Shown here: positions 1 through 11,400 of the stretch, piece by piece
Layout of the letters: each line of letters opens with the position of its first letter
How positions within the stretch are numbered: the first letter of the stretch is position 1
Assembly: GCA_015657535.1 (NCBI GenBank)
Contig: JADHZB010001540.1
Coordinates: forward strand, 53,597 to 117,596
Length of the DNA: 64,000 nucleotides
Direction: 5' to 3'
From: Nephromyces sp. MM_2019
Taxonomy: Eukaryota > Apicomplexa > Aconoidasida > Nephromycida
Made by a program: the position numbers and the translations under genes
Notes under the pieces: generated by a model
The model's database searches: none
Seen by the model: only the letters and a program-made list of their open reading frames with translations
What the model was told of the DNA's origin: nothing

Positions 1-3000
1 CTTTGTAGAAACGAAATCAACATACAATATCTCTAAAAGCTTACTCGGGGTTTTTCGAGCATCGTGCTGTCATTTTTCAGAGACAAAGCAATTTTTTACA
101 TCCGTTGATATCCTTTTATCACTGGCGCGTTTTTCTCTGCTCTTTCTTGCAGGCACCCTTAATCTTTTGGAGTAAATATAGCGGCGGCTTTCCGTCAAGC
201 ATACGGATATGGTTTCCCTCTAATAGATATCTTCATGCCAATAAAGCCAGGGCTTCAGCGGCTACCCATGTTGGCTCACAACGCTTTACTTGACAGTGGC
301 TGCTGCAAAAAATTCTGTAAGGGCCTAGGCATGGAAAGCCCGCGCAGCACCCTAGTTACATGGACCCCAGACAGCTTATCTCAAATGACATGGTTGGAGA
401 ATACCGACGATATGTACGGGTCTCTCTATTTGCTCAGTTAGGGACATCGCAAGAGGCTAGCAATGAGTATTACCCCTGTTAAGCATAAAAATGGTTTTCA
501 TACAACCTGCTGTCCCACTTACCTTCAAAGGATTACCCTTCTTCAGTAATTCAGCGGAAACAGAACCTGTAGATCTGGCCCCACTCCAAGGTTGGCTACC
601 CAAACTGCGTCTGGCAGACTGGCATTTAGCTTTGATGCATTTCTCTAGCAAGTAGTGCTAATTGGAGGTACAAATAGCCATAACTTTCTCCTACGCGAAG
701 ATTGAGCTTAAAATTAGATCAATCAGTGCGTGTGGGCGCCATCCACTCCATAATACCTCCCTATTCACGGTAACAGTTGAGGTCCATAATACAGGTGTGT
801 GACCCAAAAGAATAAGGCGCATAAAATACTCTGATCCACCTGCCCTACTCCACCTAGAATCTAAAGATACAGATCAACACTAGGTTATGAAGCAAAATTT
901 CGGTGACCAGAGATTACTCGCTTTGCATAGTATTTTTACACTTTCTGTAGCGACTTTTCGTGTACAATCGCTAAGAGTAAAACGTGAAATAGCGCATTTT
1001 CAATTAAAAACTGCTGAGCAGAGGTCACACTTGATCTTACCATTAACTGTAAGCTGTGCTGTTAAACTTGACGTGCACAAGCTATGTTAAAGTTGTGCTG
1101 ATCCAATTCTTCATTACCGCGTCTATTCTTACAGCCCTAGCAACTCCGAACTTCGTATAGCAAGCTACGCCTAGAGCTCCGAACAACCAGGTTTTTCTAT
1201 CTTACCATTAGAATGACGTAAAATTAACGTTGATTGCAAAGAATGCAATATTTATATCAAACTACCAAAGCTAAAAGTCAGGTAATTTTGGAATGCTCTA
1301 CACTTTCGTACATGTGAAAAGCCTATCAGCACTCCAGACTATCGGTCGAAGTCCGTAAAAGACAGCGCTGCAAAAGCGCCTAATATCATAAAAGCTTCCG
1401 ATCTACATATATATGCAGCGGGAGAAACGCTGGTGTGTTAGAACTTCAGAAAAGTTTTACTCCTGACGAAAGCTGCTGTACCAAGGTATCTACGTGGTAA
1501 GCAAAAATACTGTCAAGCAGAAAGATTTCATGTCAAATTAGCTTCATATGCCCTATCATGTGGCAATGAGCTTTCCATAACCAATAAAAGCTCTTTTCCA
1601 GCGGTAAGAGGTGACTTATATTGACTTGGGATAATTCTAGGGATAATAGACAGCTACATGCAGTATTTCAGGATAGCACCTCACGGTGGCATCATTTGTC
1701 TAGAGCAGCAAATCAAGTTACCTTTACATAATTTATCTCCTCAGCAGATTAATATCGCATACACATACAACTGTGAATTACTCTACAATATGCACCCTGA
1801 ACCTATTGCGACCGGCAGGTTGTGGGAAGAAAAATCTGAGCATTTGCCACTGCATTTTCTAGTAAGCGCAGATAAAAAAGCCAGCAGGCACAGGCTAGCT
1901 CAGACGCACTACGCCATTTCATTCCACAGACCGTCGGGTGGTCCTTCGCTCAAGCTGAGAATCCTTCTAAGCTACGAACATGTTATATCCAAAAATTTCT
2001 GGTTGGATACTCGGGAAGAAGTAAATTATAATGACACGCGTTACAAATGCAAGCCAGGACTTCCACATATTTCTTGCCCTAAGCTCATTTTCTTAAAGCC
2101 ACTCTGCAGACACGGTAATTACTTTGCTGCCACCTCATATTATGGGTTATGGGTCTCGCACTGCAGTTAACATCTACTTAATGCAGTGCAGCCAATTTAA
2201 AGTGTCTCAGCCATTGCATACTTATTACAATCCAGTTTAGGGCTACAACATGTTGACACCGCAGCCACAGGGTTTCACCAAAATGCAGTCAGTTCCCGGC
2301 AGCGAAACAATGGCTTGCACACATCTACAAATAGACTAAACCACATATGAAAGTCAAGCTTTACTTCCAAACTATGCATCAACGCGTGAAACTTGCCTAT
2401 GAAATGGACACTGTGTTATGACATGCACCCATAGTTTCATTTTTGGGTTAAAGTACATATATAGCTATTCAACGCTCAAAGCATGCAGTGAAAAGATTTT
2501 AAAAATGAGGTATTTGTAAAACGGAAATATCTAATCTGAGAGCTCATAACTTAAGTGAAAGTAAATCATAAAAAAAGCGACTTAGCAGAAATTTACTAGA
2601 GCTGAAGAACATATTTGGGAGGTCCTTATGCTATTTAATAATTCATCTAGGAGTATTTGCCCAAGACTCGCCAATTCTTCGTATTATTAAGAATTACTAC
2701 ATATCTCAATGGTCAAAATAAGCTTTGTATCACCCTTTATGGAAGAAGCAAACATGCCGAAAAAGCCGGCATGATTTCTCTTATTAGCGCACTTTATGTA
2801 GCTCTTTGCTGCTACACAGATCTGAATTAACAGCGGGTTCACCATAATATCGTGTCGTTACCTCTGGCACGGTATCAATGACAACAAAGAAAGCATAATT
2901 TCCCGAATGCACCACAGGCCATCCCACGAAGCAGTATTAATATATCGAAAAAAGCTCTTTAAGGAATAATTTATATCCAAAGTTAGAGTGGCACAAATAC

Positions 3001-3332
3001 TTGCTTTCTTATTCGCAAAGAACAGAAAACAATGACAGCATCATGCCTGAGGCACACACACGCTTAGTACAACTTCACTATAATTGCAAAAATTAACGAA
3101 ATTGTACATTCTGTTCACAAGTTAAAACGAGGTAGCAAAATTTATACAATTTCCTTCATAGGAAGCCTCAATGCCCATCTGCATTAGTTCCGTAGCTTCC
3201 CTTTCAAATACCAAAAAAAACGCTAACCGTGTTATCACCAGCCAACGAAAAAACGGCCGCATAAAGTCCTCTGCTTATAGTATGTGTAAGCTAAGTTGTG
3301 AGACTTCTGGTTTCAGTTTTGTATCAAGTTTG
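1..3332. other. Region without a firm gene
   Basis: Base composition here is more balanced than in the dynein region. A 170-codon open frame on the plus strand (1658-2170) has no recognisable motif, and its length is within what chance gives in this much sequence. The only exon-like signal I could defend is on the minus strand at 523-618 and is listed separately. No RNA gene or repeat array was seen. Confidence 0.5.
523..618 (-). CDS. Candidate internal exon of an unidentified gene
   Basis: On the minus strand a 32-codon open stretch is bounded by an AG acceptor (TGCCAG) and a consensus donor (AAG|GTAAGT), in the same phase at both ends. The peptide is basic and polar, with the segments QPWSGARSTGSVS and AELLKKGNPLK, and does not look like random AT-rich translation. 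I do not recognise the protein and found no partner exons: downstream exons would lie left of the window start and upstream ones between 0.65 and 3 kb. It may be an exon of a gene running off the window, or a chance open frame beside a chance donor. Confidence 0.25.
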
Positions 3333-5681
3333 TCAATAAACTTGCCGTTTTTTTATTCTACACCCTTTGCTATCCCTTGCTGAGGCTTCATACCCCAAAG
3401 TCCACCATTGGCCCCATTTTACCTCTTCATCATCATCCTCTACACCCCAGCAAGGAATTGACGCAGCCTCCTCGTCATTTTTAAAGCAAAATAGATTCTC
3501 AAACATTCTACCCGAAACAGGACACACAGAAAACCCCACGTCCTGATCAGACTTGGTTGCTCGGTCGCAGAAACGATCACACACATGAAATGCTCCGGTA
3601 GCACGACATATGTATAGGTCAAGATGGGGGAAGACATCAAAGAGGCACGTCTTCGAGGTGCACATATGCACCTTGGTGATAGCCGGCTGATTCTCGACAA
3701 ATTCCGAAAAACTACGCATACAGCGATCATGCTCTCTGAGAAAGTATAAATTCTCCTGTCGTACAGCATCTGCACCAGGGGATATAGAGTTATTTATTAC
3801 ATCAAACTGGTCAATTCCTCCGTGACACATAGTGTCCTTGCTAGAGCATGCAGCCTCTGTCTTTAATAAGCAACTAGTGCTCAAACGCTGGGCATATAAA
3901 GGCATTTTGCAAGGTGCTTTAGCATGGGATTGGGAGCTTGAGTTTGTGGACTTTTCAGCAATACGAAAGTCAACGATGCGCTCATATTTTAGCATCCATT
4001 CCATTAATGCCTTCTCAACAGCAGGACTCAGTGCCCTTTCCCGTGTATGTTGTGAAGTAGACGCTGTTTGATCTTTTCGAGATGAAAATCGAGTTGAAGA
4101 TACTTTATTAGGTGTAAAGGGAAGCAAGGGCTTATGCTTTAACTGAAATGCCGATTGATTCTCAAATCTAAGTGGCGTGGTGATATTCCACCTATCTTCA
4201 TATTGAGTTCCTTCCAAAGAAAACTTTGATATGGATCCCGTCTCGAAATTCTTGCCTCCATGATTAATAGATAATGCTTGCCCTCCTAGGTTTACTGGAG
4301 AAACAGATGCGCTAATCAAGTTCAAATTTCGTGGAATCTCAGCATCTCCAGAGGCGTGCATGCCTATTTCTTGTGCTGAGTTCGGGTAGCTTCCCATCAT
4401 ACCATGAAAAATTTCGGTAACTTTAAATGGACTAGGAAGGCCGGCAGTGACTTGAGGTTGTGATTCGGAAGGAAAAAAAACCTGGTCCAACTTCTGGGGT
4501 GATAAGCTATTAGGATCGGGGCCTGGGGGGGAAGTAACTATGCTAGGGGACGACGTAGAACGGTGTGCCGTTAATATTACTCCTGGAGATAGACTACAGC
4601 CAGAAACTGATTCTTCGGTATAGGATGTGTGCAGCCTTCTGTAGTTGCTAGACACATTCATGTATGTGGTATCACAATAAGTACCTGCAGAAGAATCATC
4701 AGCTTGGCTTAAAAACTTGTGGCTGTAGTCGCTTTGTAATTGCCAATTAGAACCATTAGGTTCCGTTCCAATTGTGCTAAAAAGGCAGGTATTAGCTTCA
4801 AAGCTGTTTGCAATTAACGCTGCATTCTCCAGCATATCAACCGTTATATCTTGAATATTTTCAGTGGTAGCAGATTCCTTCAGAACATGGTTTGCACTAT
4901 ATTCCTGTAGCGACAAACAACTTGAAACATTGCTCATCTCATTCGTTAATTCCTCCTTATGCGTCTCAACTCCATTGTCATAGCAAAATTTCAATCGAAT
5001 TTCCTTGCTGGAATCTGCTTTATCAGGAGATGTTATTTCGGTAGGCAGCGCTTCATTTAGGGGGCCATAGCTACTCCTTAAACTTTCCGCCGGTAATTCT
5101 AGTTCTTTTTTATGTTCCACTGGTTTAGTCATTAATTTTCTGCCTTTAAGGGGTCTTTCTGTATCACCGAAATCCTGGAGTTGCTTTTTGTGAGTGCGCA
5201 ACCTTGGATAATCAGAATAGGTTTCACGCCAAAAAAAACTCTCCATGCCACGATCAATATTACGTAGTTGATGTATCTGTTGAAGGTTCCCATGAGAGAC
5301 ACAGGGAGTTCCTTGACTGGGAGTTGAGGCTGAAGACCCGTATTTTTCCCCGCTTCTGCCAGATATGTGCAGCGCGCTATGCATGTCCAAAAACATCTGC
5401 TGCACGTACAGAGGCATATTTTCATATCGCCTTTTACCATCCTCATTCTTTCTTGTGAAGAATAGCAGGCGATAAGGGTCTTCATTGTTTCTGGGAATGG
5501 GGTCTTCAGGGTAATGCCTATAGTATAAATGTTTCCATAAGCAGCTAGACGTCGACGCAGCTGCAAACTGGGTACATACCAGGGACACGGACTGGCAGAT
5601 CTCTTTTGGAGTTAAGAAAACGAATATTTTTTCTAGCAGTAAAGAGTTAGCTTCATAGGGAAGTGTCAAGAGAAATTTCAT
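3333..5681 (-). CDS. F-box protein with C-terminal Cys/His cluster
   Basis: An uninterrupted 782-codon frame. Residues about 3-55 form an F-box-like N-terminus: LPYEANSLLLEKIFVFLTP, then VSLVCTQFAAA and LWKHLYYRHYP, the usual leucine/valine/tryptophan spacing. F-boxes bind Skp1 in SCF ubiquitin ligases, so a substrate-adaptor role is inferred. Residues about 60-600 are low-complexity, rich in Ser, Thr and Asn, and probably disordered. Near the C-terminus a Cys/His cluster follows, with H672, C674, C679, C692, H699, C701, C705 and C720 (ICRATGAFHVCDRFC, later VCPVSGR), which suggests zinc binding. An acidic patch and a basic end follow. The first Met starts directly with the F-box. The gene is divergent from eRF3, about 2.7 kb away. 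F-box call fairly sure; zinc domain and substrate unknown. Confidence 0.75.
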   Translation of the reverse strand: MKFLLTLPYEANSLLLEKIFVFLTPKEICQSVSLVCTQFAAASTSSCLWKHLYYRHYPEDPIPRNNEDPYRLLFFTRKNEDGKRRYENMPLYVQQMFLDMHSALHISGRSGEKYGSSASTPSQGTPCVSHGNLQQIHQLRNIDRGMESFFWRETYSDYPRLRTHKKQLQDFGDTERPLKGRKLMTKPVEHKKELELPAESLRSSYGPLNEALPTEITSPDKADSSKEIRLKFCYDNGVETHKEELTNEMSNVSSCLSLQEYSANHVLKESATTENIQDITVDMLENAALIANSFEANTCLFSTIGTEPNGSNWQLQSDYSHKFLSQADDSSAGTYCDTTYMNVSSNYRRLHTSYTEESVSGCSLSPGVILTAHRSTSSPSIVTSPPGPDPNSLSPQKLDQVFFPSESQPQVTAGLPSPFKVTEIFHGMMGSYPNSAQEIGMHASGDAEIPRNLNLISASVSPVNLGGQALSINHGGKNFETGSISKFSLEGTQYEDRWNITTPLRFENQSAFQLKHKPLLPFTPNKVSSTRFSSRKDQTASTSQHTRERALSPAVEKALMEWMLKYERIVDFRIAEKSTNSSSQSHAKAPCKMPLYAQRLSTSCLLKTEAACSSKDTMCHGGIDQFDVINNSISPGADAVRQENLYFLREHDRCMRSFSEFVENQPAITKVHMCTSKTCLFDVFPHLDLYICRATGAFHVCDRFCDRATKSDQDVGFSVCPVSGRMFENLFCFKNDEEAASIPCWGVEDDDEEVKWGQWWTLGYEASARDSKGCRIKKRQVY

Positions 5682-8409
5682 GTTGTCACAAAAATGAAGA
5701 AGGAAGAAACTTTAAGTGACAAAGCATAATCATAGGGATTCTTAGGCGGCTGGTAAGTACACAGCCAGGAACAAGTAACTAGAAAAGCTGAAAGAAGCTA
5801 AAAATTAGAGGAATGAAAGATCAGAAGGAGTAAAGCACACGAATCAAAATCATTCCAATCGGGAAAGCAGTCCCCATACTAGGGGAGTAAGAATAAACCC
5901 TAGCTGACGCATTCAAGGAATGATAGTAGAAAGCGGATATCACTTTCAAGGATATATAGGATATGAACAAGCTGCACAAAGAGGGTGAAATTTTTTTTTG
6001 AATAAAACAGGAAAAAAAATTGAGGATAAGAGTAGAGAATTAATCAAGCCAGGAGGTAACGGGATCTGAGATTGCTATGGGCGGGCTTATTGCATTCAAG
6101 CAGCCAGATATCAGAAGAATAGATAAATAGCTAATAACGCCCAAGTAAATCATGCGACTAGCTGCAAAGTACAATACACATTCAAAGCCCGTACTGCATC
6201 AGAAAGTGCCACGGCGCCATAGCTCATCAGAAATGATAATATGAGCCGAAAGTTGACGCTTTCAAGGAGGCCTACGGACGCTCACAGAACAAGGAAAGGA
6301 AAACTGCATTGGAGGTTGATCTTCAATAGGATCCTCAGGACGAAATGCGGCGCAAAACTTGCGAAAACAGCAAGATTCCAGCAAATTACTCACCCTAGAG
6401 CGCACCACCAGCGAACAGCACGCCGCAAATCGCAAAACGCTCGTATGAAGCGGCTAAGTGTTATCAAAAGGGCAAAAGTATAACATATCCTGGTACAATA
6501 AACTTTCTTGAAAAGTTAGAGAATGAAACGGCCATAAAGAGGTCACACAGTTTCACATTATACAGCCGGGGAGGGAGTCGTCTGGACTCCACGTGATGAG
6601 TATTTCCAGGTTTCCTGTGCAACTCAGGTTTGGTGAGCCCTGGATTAGTACGCTTTCGGGGTCACGTCGAACGAGGCTCGTAAGCAAACAGCAACCCAGG
6701 AGGGACCGTTAGAGAGGGACAACGTAAACGTAGCACGCAGCTGCCATATACTCACTTGGATATGGTGAAAAACCCATCTTATTCAACACAAATTGAAGCT
6801 TACCTCGAGCTCGCCAGCGACGTTTTTGCATAAAATCCTCCCTCATGCAGCAATTCACAATAGAAATCTGCTTGACGTGGTATGCAGCTGAGGAGTACCT
6901 TAACCTAACTGATCTACAGGCTTCTGTTGAACTCCGGCGAGTAAACGATTATGATAGAGCTTTCACTTTCATCATTCTGTGTTAGTTGGTTTGGGATCTA
7001 TGTTGCAAACCGCTAAACTCTTCATGAAGTGTGGTACAACAATGTGTGTACCAGTTTTAATGGGTGGCTTGTAATAAGCTGGTCACGTGTGTGTTCACAT
7101 GGAGAATTTCATTAGAACTTCCGTCTGTACATTTTGTTTTTGTTTCAAGCCTAAAGGGTGATGATGCTTTTGTGGAGCAATAAGCAAACGATTAGATTGT
7201 GTGTAGTGGGTATGCATGAAATGTTATGGTGAGCAATTTAGACCAGGAGAAATGTAGGGTATGGTGAGCTTTAAGCATTTGGATTCTTGTCACTGCATGA
7301 AAGTTGCAATCATATGCTGCCCAGATAGATGCATGTTTAGAATGGAACTAAACTTGATGTAGCCATGCAAAATTTTGCCCGATTTTGTCTCTGACTTATG
7401 CATTAGTTAATGGAAAAGCTATTGCAAGGCATGTAGTCAACTAGCTTGAGAACAGAAGCTACACACGAGATTGTGTAATAACCCATTTCTAGAATATGCT
7501 ATTTTTTCTGTGAACCACAGTTACCATGGTGTATTTATGAATTGGTAGTGATTCATAGCTGTGCTAATTCATTGGTCTGCATAACATCTTGTAGCAAACT
7601 TGCCATTTCGGTTATGAAAGAAAGGCTGCTGCTTGCCGTGCTTTCAACGAAGTCTTAAGTTTAAGCGCGCGAATATTATCTCACTCTCACACGCATTCTG
7701 CGGTTACCGCTTGTTATTCTTCACCCGTTTTAACCCTTGTTCTGCTGATAAGCTGAGTTCATTACATAGTATAGCTTTGCAAACAAGATGGACTTGTCTT
7801 TACTTGTGTGACCACAACGAAAATTAGACCGCAGAATAGCAAGCACTAATATTAACTACACGGCTACCACATTCGCCCTGCAGAAACTTGCAGCATTACA
7901 TGTACAAAGTAGTACTACTTCATAACTAACACAAGTACCTAATTAGGTAGAACTTTGCATTTAGTTGATAACAGGCTAATCAAATGAAAAATTTATCTTA
8001 TATGCTACAGGTCAAGCAGACGGAACAACCGCTTACACACCACATCGACACACACAGGACAGGCTCTCATCGGGGCTCGCTATATATGTAATTACTTCAT
8101 GACAAACCACTAGGACATAAGGTGGTCCATATATCGAGAGTTAGCCCTGTATTAACGCTTGACGGCATGTGAAGTTCGGGTATCAAAAGAGCCATATAAG
8201 ACTGCGTATGCATCAGCAGTGCGTTCAGGTACTCCGCATTGCTCAATTTTCATCTCGCTGTGGAGCATAGCGCACACGGCAGGTAATATTTCATTACATT
8301 CAACAAAGAAGCACGCAGAGCGATATTCTGCGTTGTGCCTTGATTCTTTTAAGGAAGGAAAACTGGCAGACCCGAACTTCCACAGGAAAGGAATACCACC
8401 TTGTTCAAA
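5682..8409. other. Divergent intergenic region between F-box gene and eRF3
   Basis: This 2.7-kb spacer separates two genes transcribed away from each other and should hold both promoters and 5' leaders. I see poly-A/T stretches but no TATA-like element I would defend. A minus-strand GTGAGT near 6.39 kb could be the donor of an intron in the F-box 5' leader; this is speculation. Short open frames at 6241-6483 (+) and 7633-7827 (+) have no motif or exon signals and look like chance. Confidence 0.4.
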
Positions 8410-11400
8410 ATGGATAGCAACTGGGAAGATGGTATTGCAGAAGATTATCCTGCCCCACTTGCAGAAGTCGAAGATTGCACAACTCTAAACGATGGAGCAG
8501 TGCAAGGCGGTTAGAAATCTCTTTTTTCTTAATTAACCTGTATATCTAGTAATGCTGGTGATTTACCCGCTTGGGATGGCACTTAAAATTGCCGTAAATG
8601 TATTATTGCTTTGATTTGTCTTCAAAGCGTAAGTATATTCACTTATTATTTTGTGGGTGAGGAAGGATGAAACTGGGAAAATTATCGTGAAAAAGCCAGA
8701 GGCACACGGCAATTTACTATATCGTTGGTTACTTTACGGTCTGCTCTAAGAACTTGAATACCGTGATACGTGCAATCGTCATTTTTAGTGGGTAATTGCC
8801 GCCGATAGGGATTGTATGTGCTGAAATTTTCTTTCGATTAGTAGGTTTAAGCCGTTTTAGGGTTGGTAGCTTGCACATGGTTACCAGAATATCCCTCTGT
8901 CTGTTCTCATATTCATCAGACTGAGGGTTGATCAGGTGCTCTAATGATTCATTTTATTGGGATGACTTTGTTTTTTTTTGCGGGACTGAGGATGCAGCAA
9001 AAGTGAAACGTTTTTCTTCTCATCTTGATTTTGATTTGAAGTTTGCTTAAGTTGTGTTTCAGTTATCAATCATCCGGAACTCACTTCCCAATGTAATTAG
9101 CTACTAAAATGTTTATATGTTTTTGTGTATATTACGGTGCATCATAAAGAGGTAATCCTCCACCCCCAATTTATCCGGTTTTAAAGAATTTCCGTGTCGT
9201 TATGCCCGATTTACTTTATATCTCTGCTTGAAGTATTGGAAGTAGCAATTCTTTTCCAGACACTTGTGAACGAAGCTGAATACTTTTTGAACTTTCCTGG
9301 TGGGCATTGATATAACTATCTCATGTTATTGCAGATGCGCATTCACCTCAAATTATGGAGGTTGCAAGTCCTGAAGTGCCTGTTGGGAATACCCCAAATA
9401 GCAGTCCTTCTACAGCCGAAAAACCTCCTCAGACTACTAGACTTGGCAAGGTAGTAGAGCCAGATTCAAGACCCCACTTAAGTATAGTCTTCATTGGGCA
9501 TGTGGACGCTGGAAAGTCAACAACATGCGGGAACATTTTGTAAGTTTATTATTTTCTTACTAAAGACCTTGATTATGATTTTTGCATCCTGGCACTGATG
9601 CGCTTCATATTTTACCTTATAAAAAAACACCATTTTTTCCGTGCTTATTCGTCGAGTATTTTATGCGAAGGGAAAAAAGGTGGTGTAATTTGCGCTTTGC
9701 AGGTAAGCGCAAATTTAGCAGCGATTTTTAGGCGATAAATATGGCAGACTTTCAGAAAGTTCTCAGAAAATATACGTAAAGCTATGATTTTGGAATTTGT
9801 TTTCAATTTTGTGTGTCTATTGGTGTAATTTTTTTGGATTATATGTGGTTTTTTTGGGTGCTATTAACAAAATAAAAATCTCCTTAAGGTTTAATGAATT
9901 AAATCTAAAAATATTGATTGTAGGAGGATTTGAAGGAGTTTGTAAAATTGTTGAAATGTTTGGAAATGGGATGAAAAAATATTCATTATCGATGGTATTC
10001 AGTTTAAGTCTCATCATAAGAAGTATTTTTTATTTTATGACTTTAGTACTCAAAAATTCACTTTTTTTGTTGTGATTGCATGTTTTTTCACGATTGTTGC
10101 TTCATTGATTTAGCGCAAAGTGTGTGTGTGGCATTTATTATTCATCACTTGCAATGAAATTTATTCTTTATGGATATTCCAAAGGTATCTTTCTGGATAT
10201 GTGGACGAACGTACTTTGGAGAAGTATGAGAGAGAGGCTAAGGAAAAGAATAGGGAAAGCTGGTTTTTTGCCTTCATACTGGATACGAACGAGGAAGAAA
10301 GAAGCAAGGTAAATATGTTTTTGCAAGGTGGAGGATAATACAAGAGGAACGCTAGCTTTTTCAGCGAGTTCGCCCTTTTTTATTTTAGAAGGCTACTGCA
10401 ATTCAGAGATAAAAGTGATGATTTTCTGCTTTTTTCTTGTGAGAATTGGTGTTTTTCAACCAATTGATGTAGTTTCCCCTTTTTTATCGTAAAAATGCTT
10501 TTCCCTCACCATTTCTTATGGAATTTCTGGCATATAGTTTTTTTATTCCCCGCTATTGCATCCCGAAAACTGGTGATCTAATGCAAGCGGTTGAGCGATA
10601 AAATTTAACTTTTTTGCAGGGCAAGACAGTAGAGGTCGGAAGAGCATCATTTGCTACAAAAAATCGTCGCTTCACTTTGTTAGATGCACCTGGTCATAAA
10701 GGCTTCATACCCAATATGATAACTGGTGTGGCTCAGGCCGATGTTGGGGTACTTATTATTTCCGCTAGAAAAGGGGAGTTTGAAACTGGGTTTGAAAAAG
10801 GAGGGCAGACAAGAGAGCATGCGCTCCTGGCGAAGACTTTAGGTAAATTTTAGAACGTGCATCGCTTTCTTTATATTCGCTGGTTTTCTTGCCCAATTCT
10901 TTGATTTTTCCTAGTTTAACTGACGTTGTTTTTGTATTATCACCGCCATCGTCTTGTGTGTCTCAAATAGCACCCACACACACAGTCTCAAGCAGTACCC
11001 TCAGTGGCTAATCAATGCCACGCTTGTAACAGCTTTCATCTATTTGATTTTATCAGTCTTTTGGCAGGTTTTTGTAAAAATTTGATATTTTTGCAGATTC
11101 TTAGCTTCTTTTTGTAAGTATGTGTGGTGGATCGCTTCTCTTTTAGTCTGATTATGACGCGCGAAACTGATGCTGCCTTGATACCTCGTAATTAATTCTT
11201 TTTGGCCTCTTAACTACCCTTGCTTTGCCTCTTAGTTGCGCTTTCTCCAGTGTGTCAGTAGTTTTTGTGTTTACGTTGAGTGAGAATCTTATCAAGAAAA
11301 CCCAAAATCACTCCATTTTAAATTTGAATTGATTCGCTGCTTTTCTTAGTTTTTTGGTTGCCATTTTTCTTTCACCAAATCGCTTGAGATTTTCTGCTTA

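Noticed and set aside
105..441. Plus-strand open frames with a possible acceptor (TTTCTTGCAG at about 150; TATAG near 180)
   Set aside because: The stretch reads fairly protein-like (FRQAYGYGFPLIDIFMP), but no donor, partner exon or family could be found, and the best exon signal nearby is on the other strand.
1658..2170. 170-codon plus-strand open frame
   Set aside because: No motif, no splice or promoter support, and a frame this long is expected about once by chance in a window of this size.
6241..6483. 80-codon Arg/Lys-rich plus-strand frame
   Set aside because: Basic composition is suggestive but no histone or ribosomal motif is visible. It lies in the divergent spacer and is probably chance.
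8159..8488. 109-codon plus-strand frame overlapping eRF3 exon 1
   Set aside because: It is in a different frame from exon 1, and exon 1 is fixed by its start, donor and phase agreement with exon 2.
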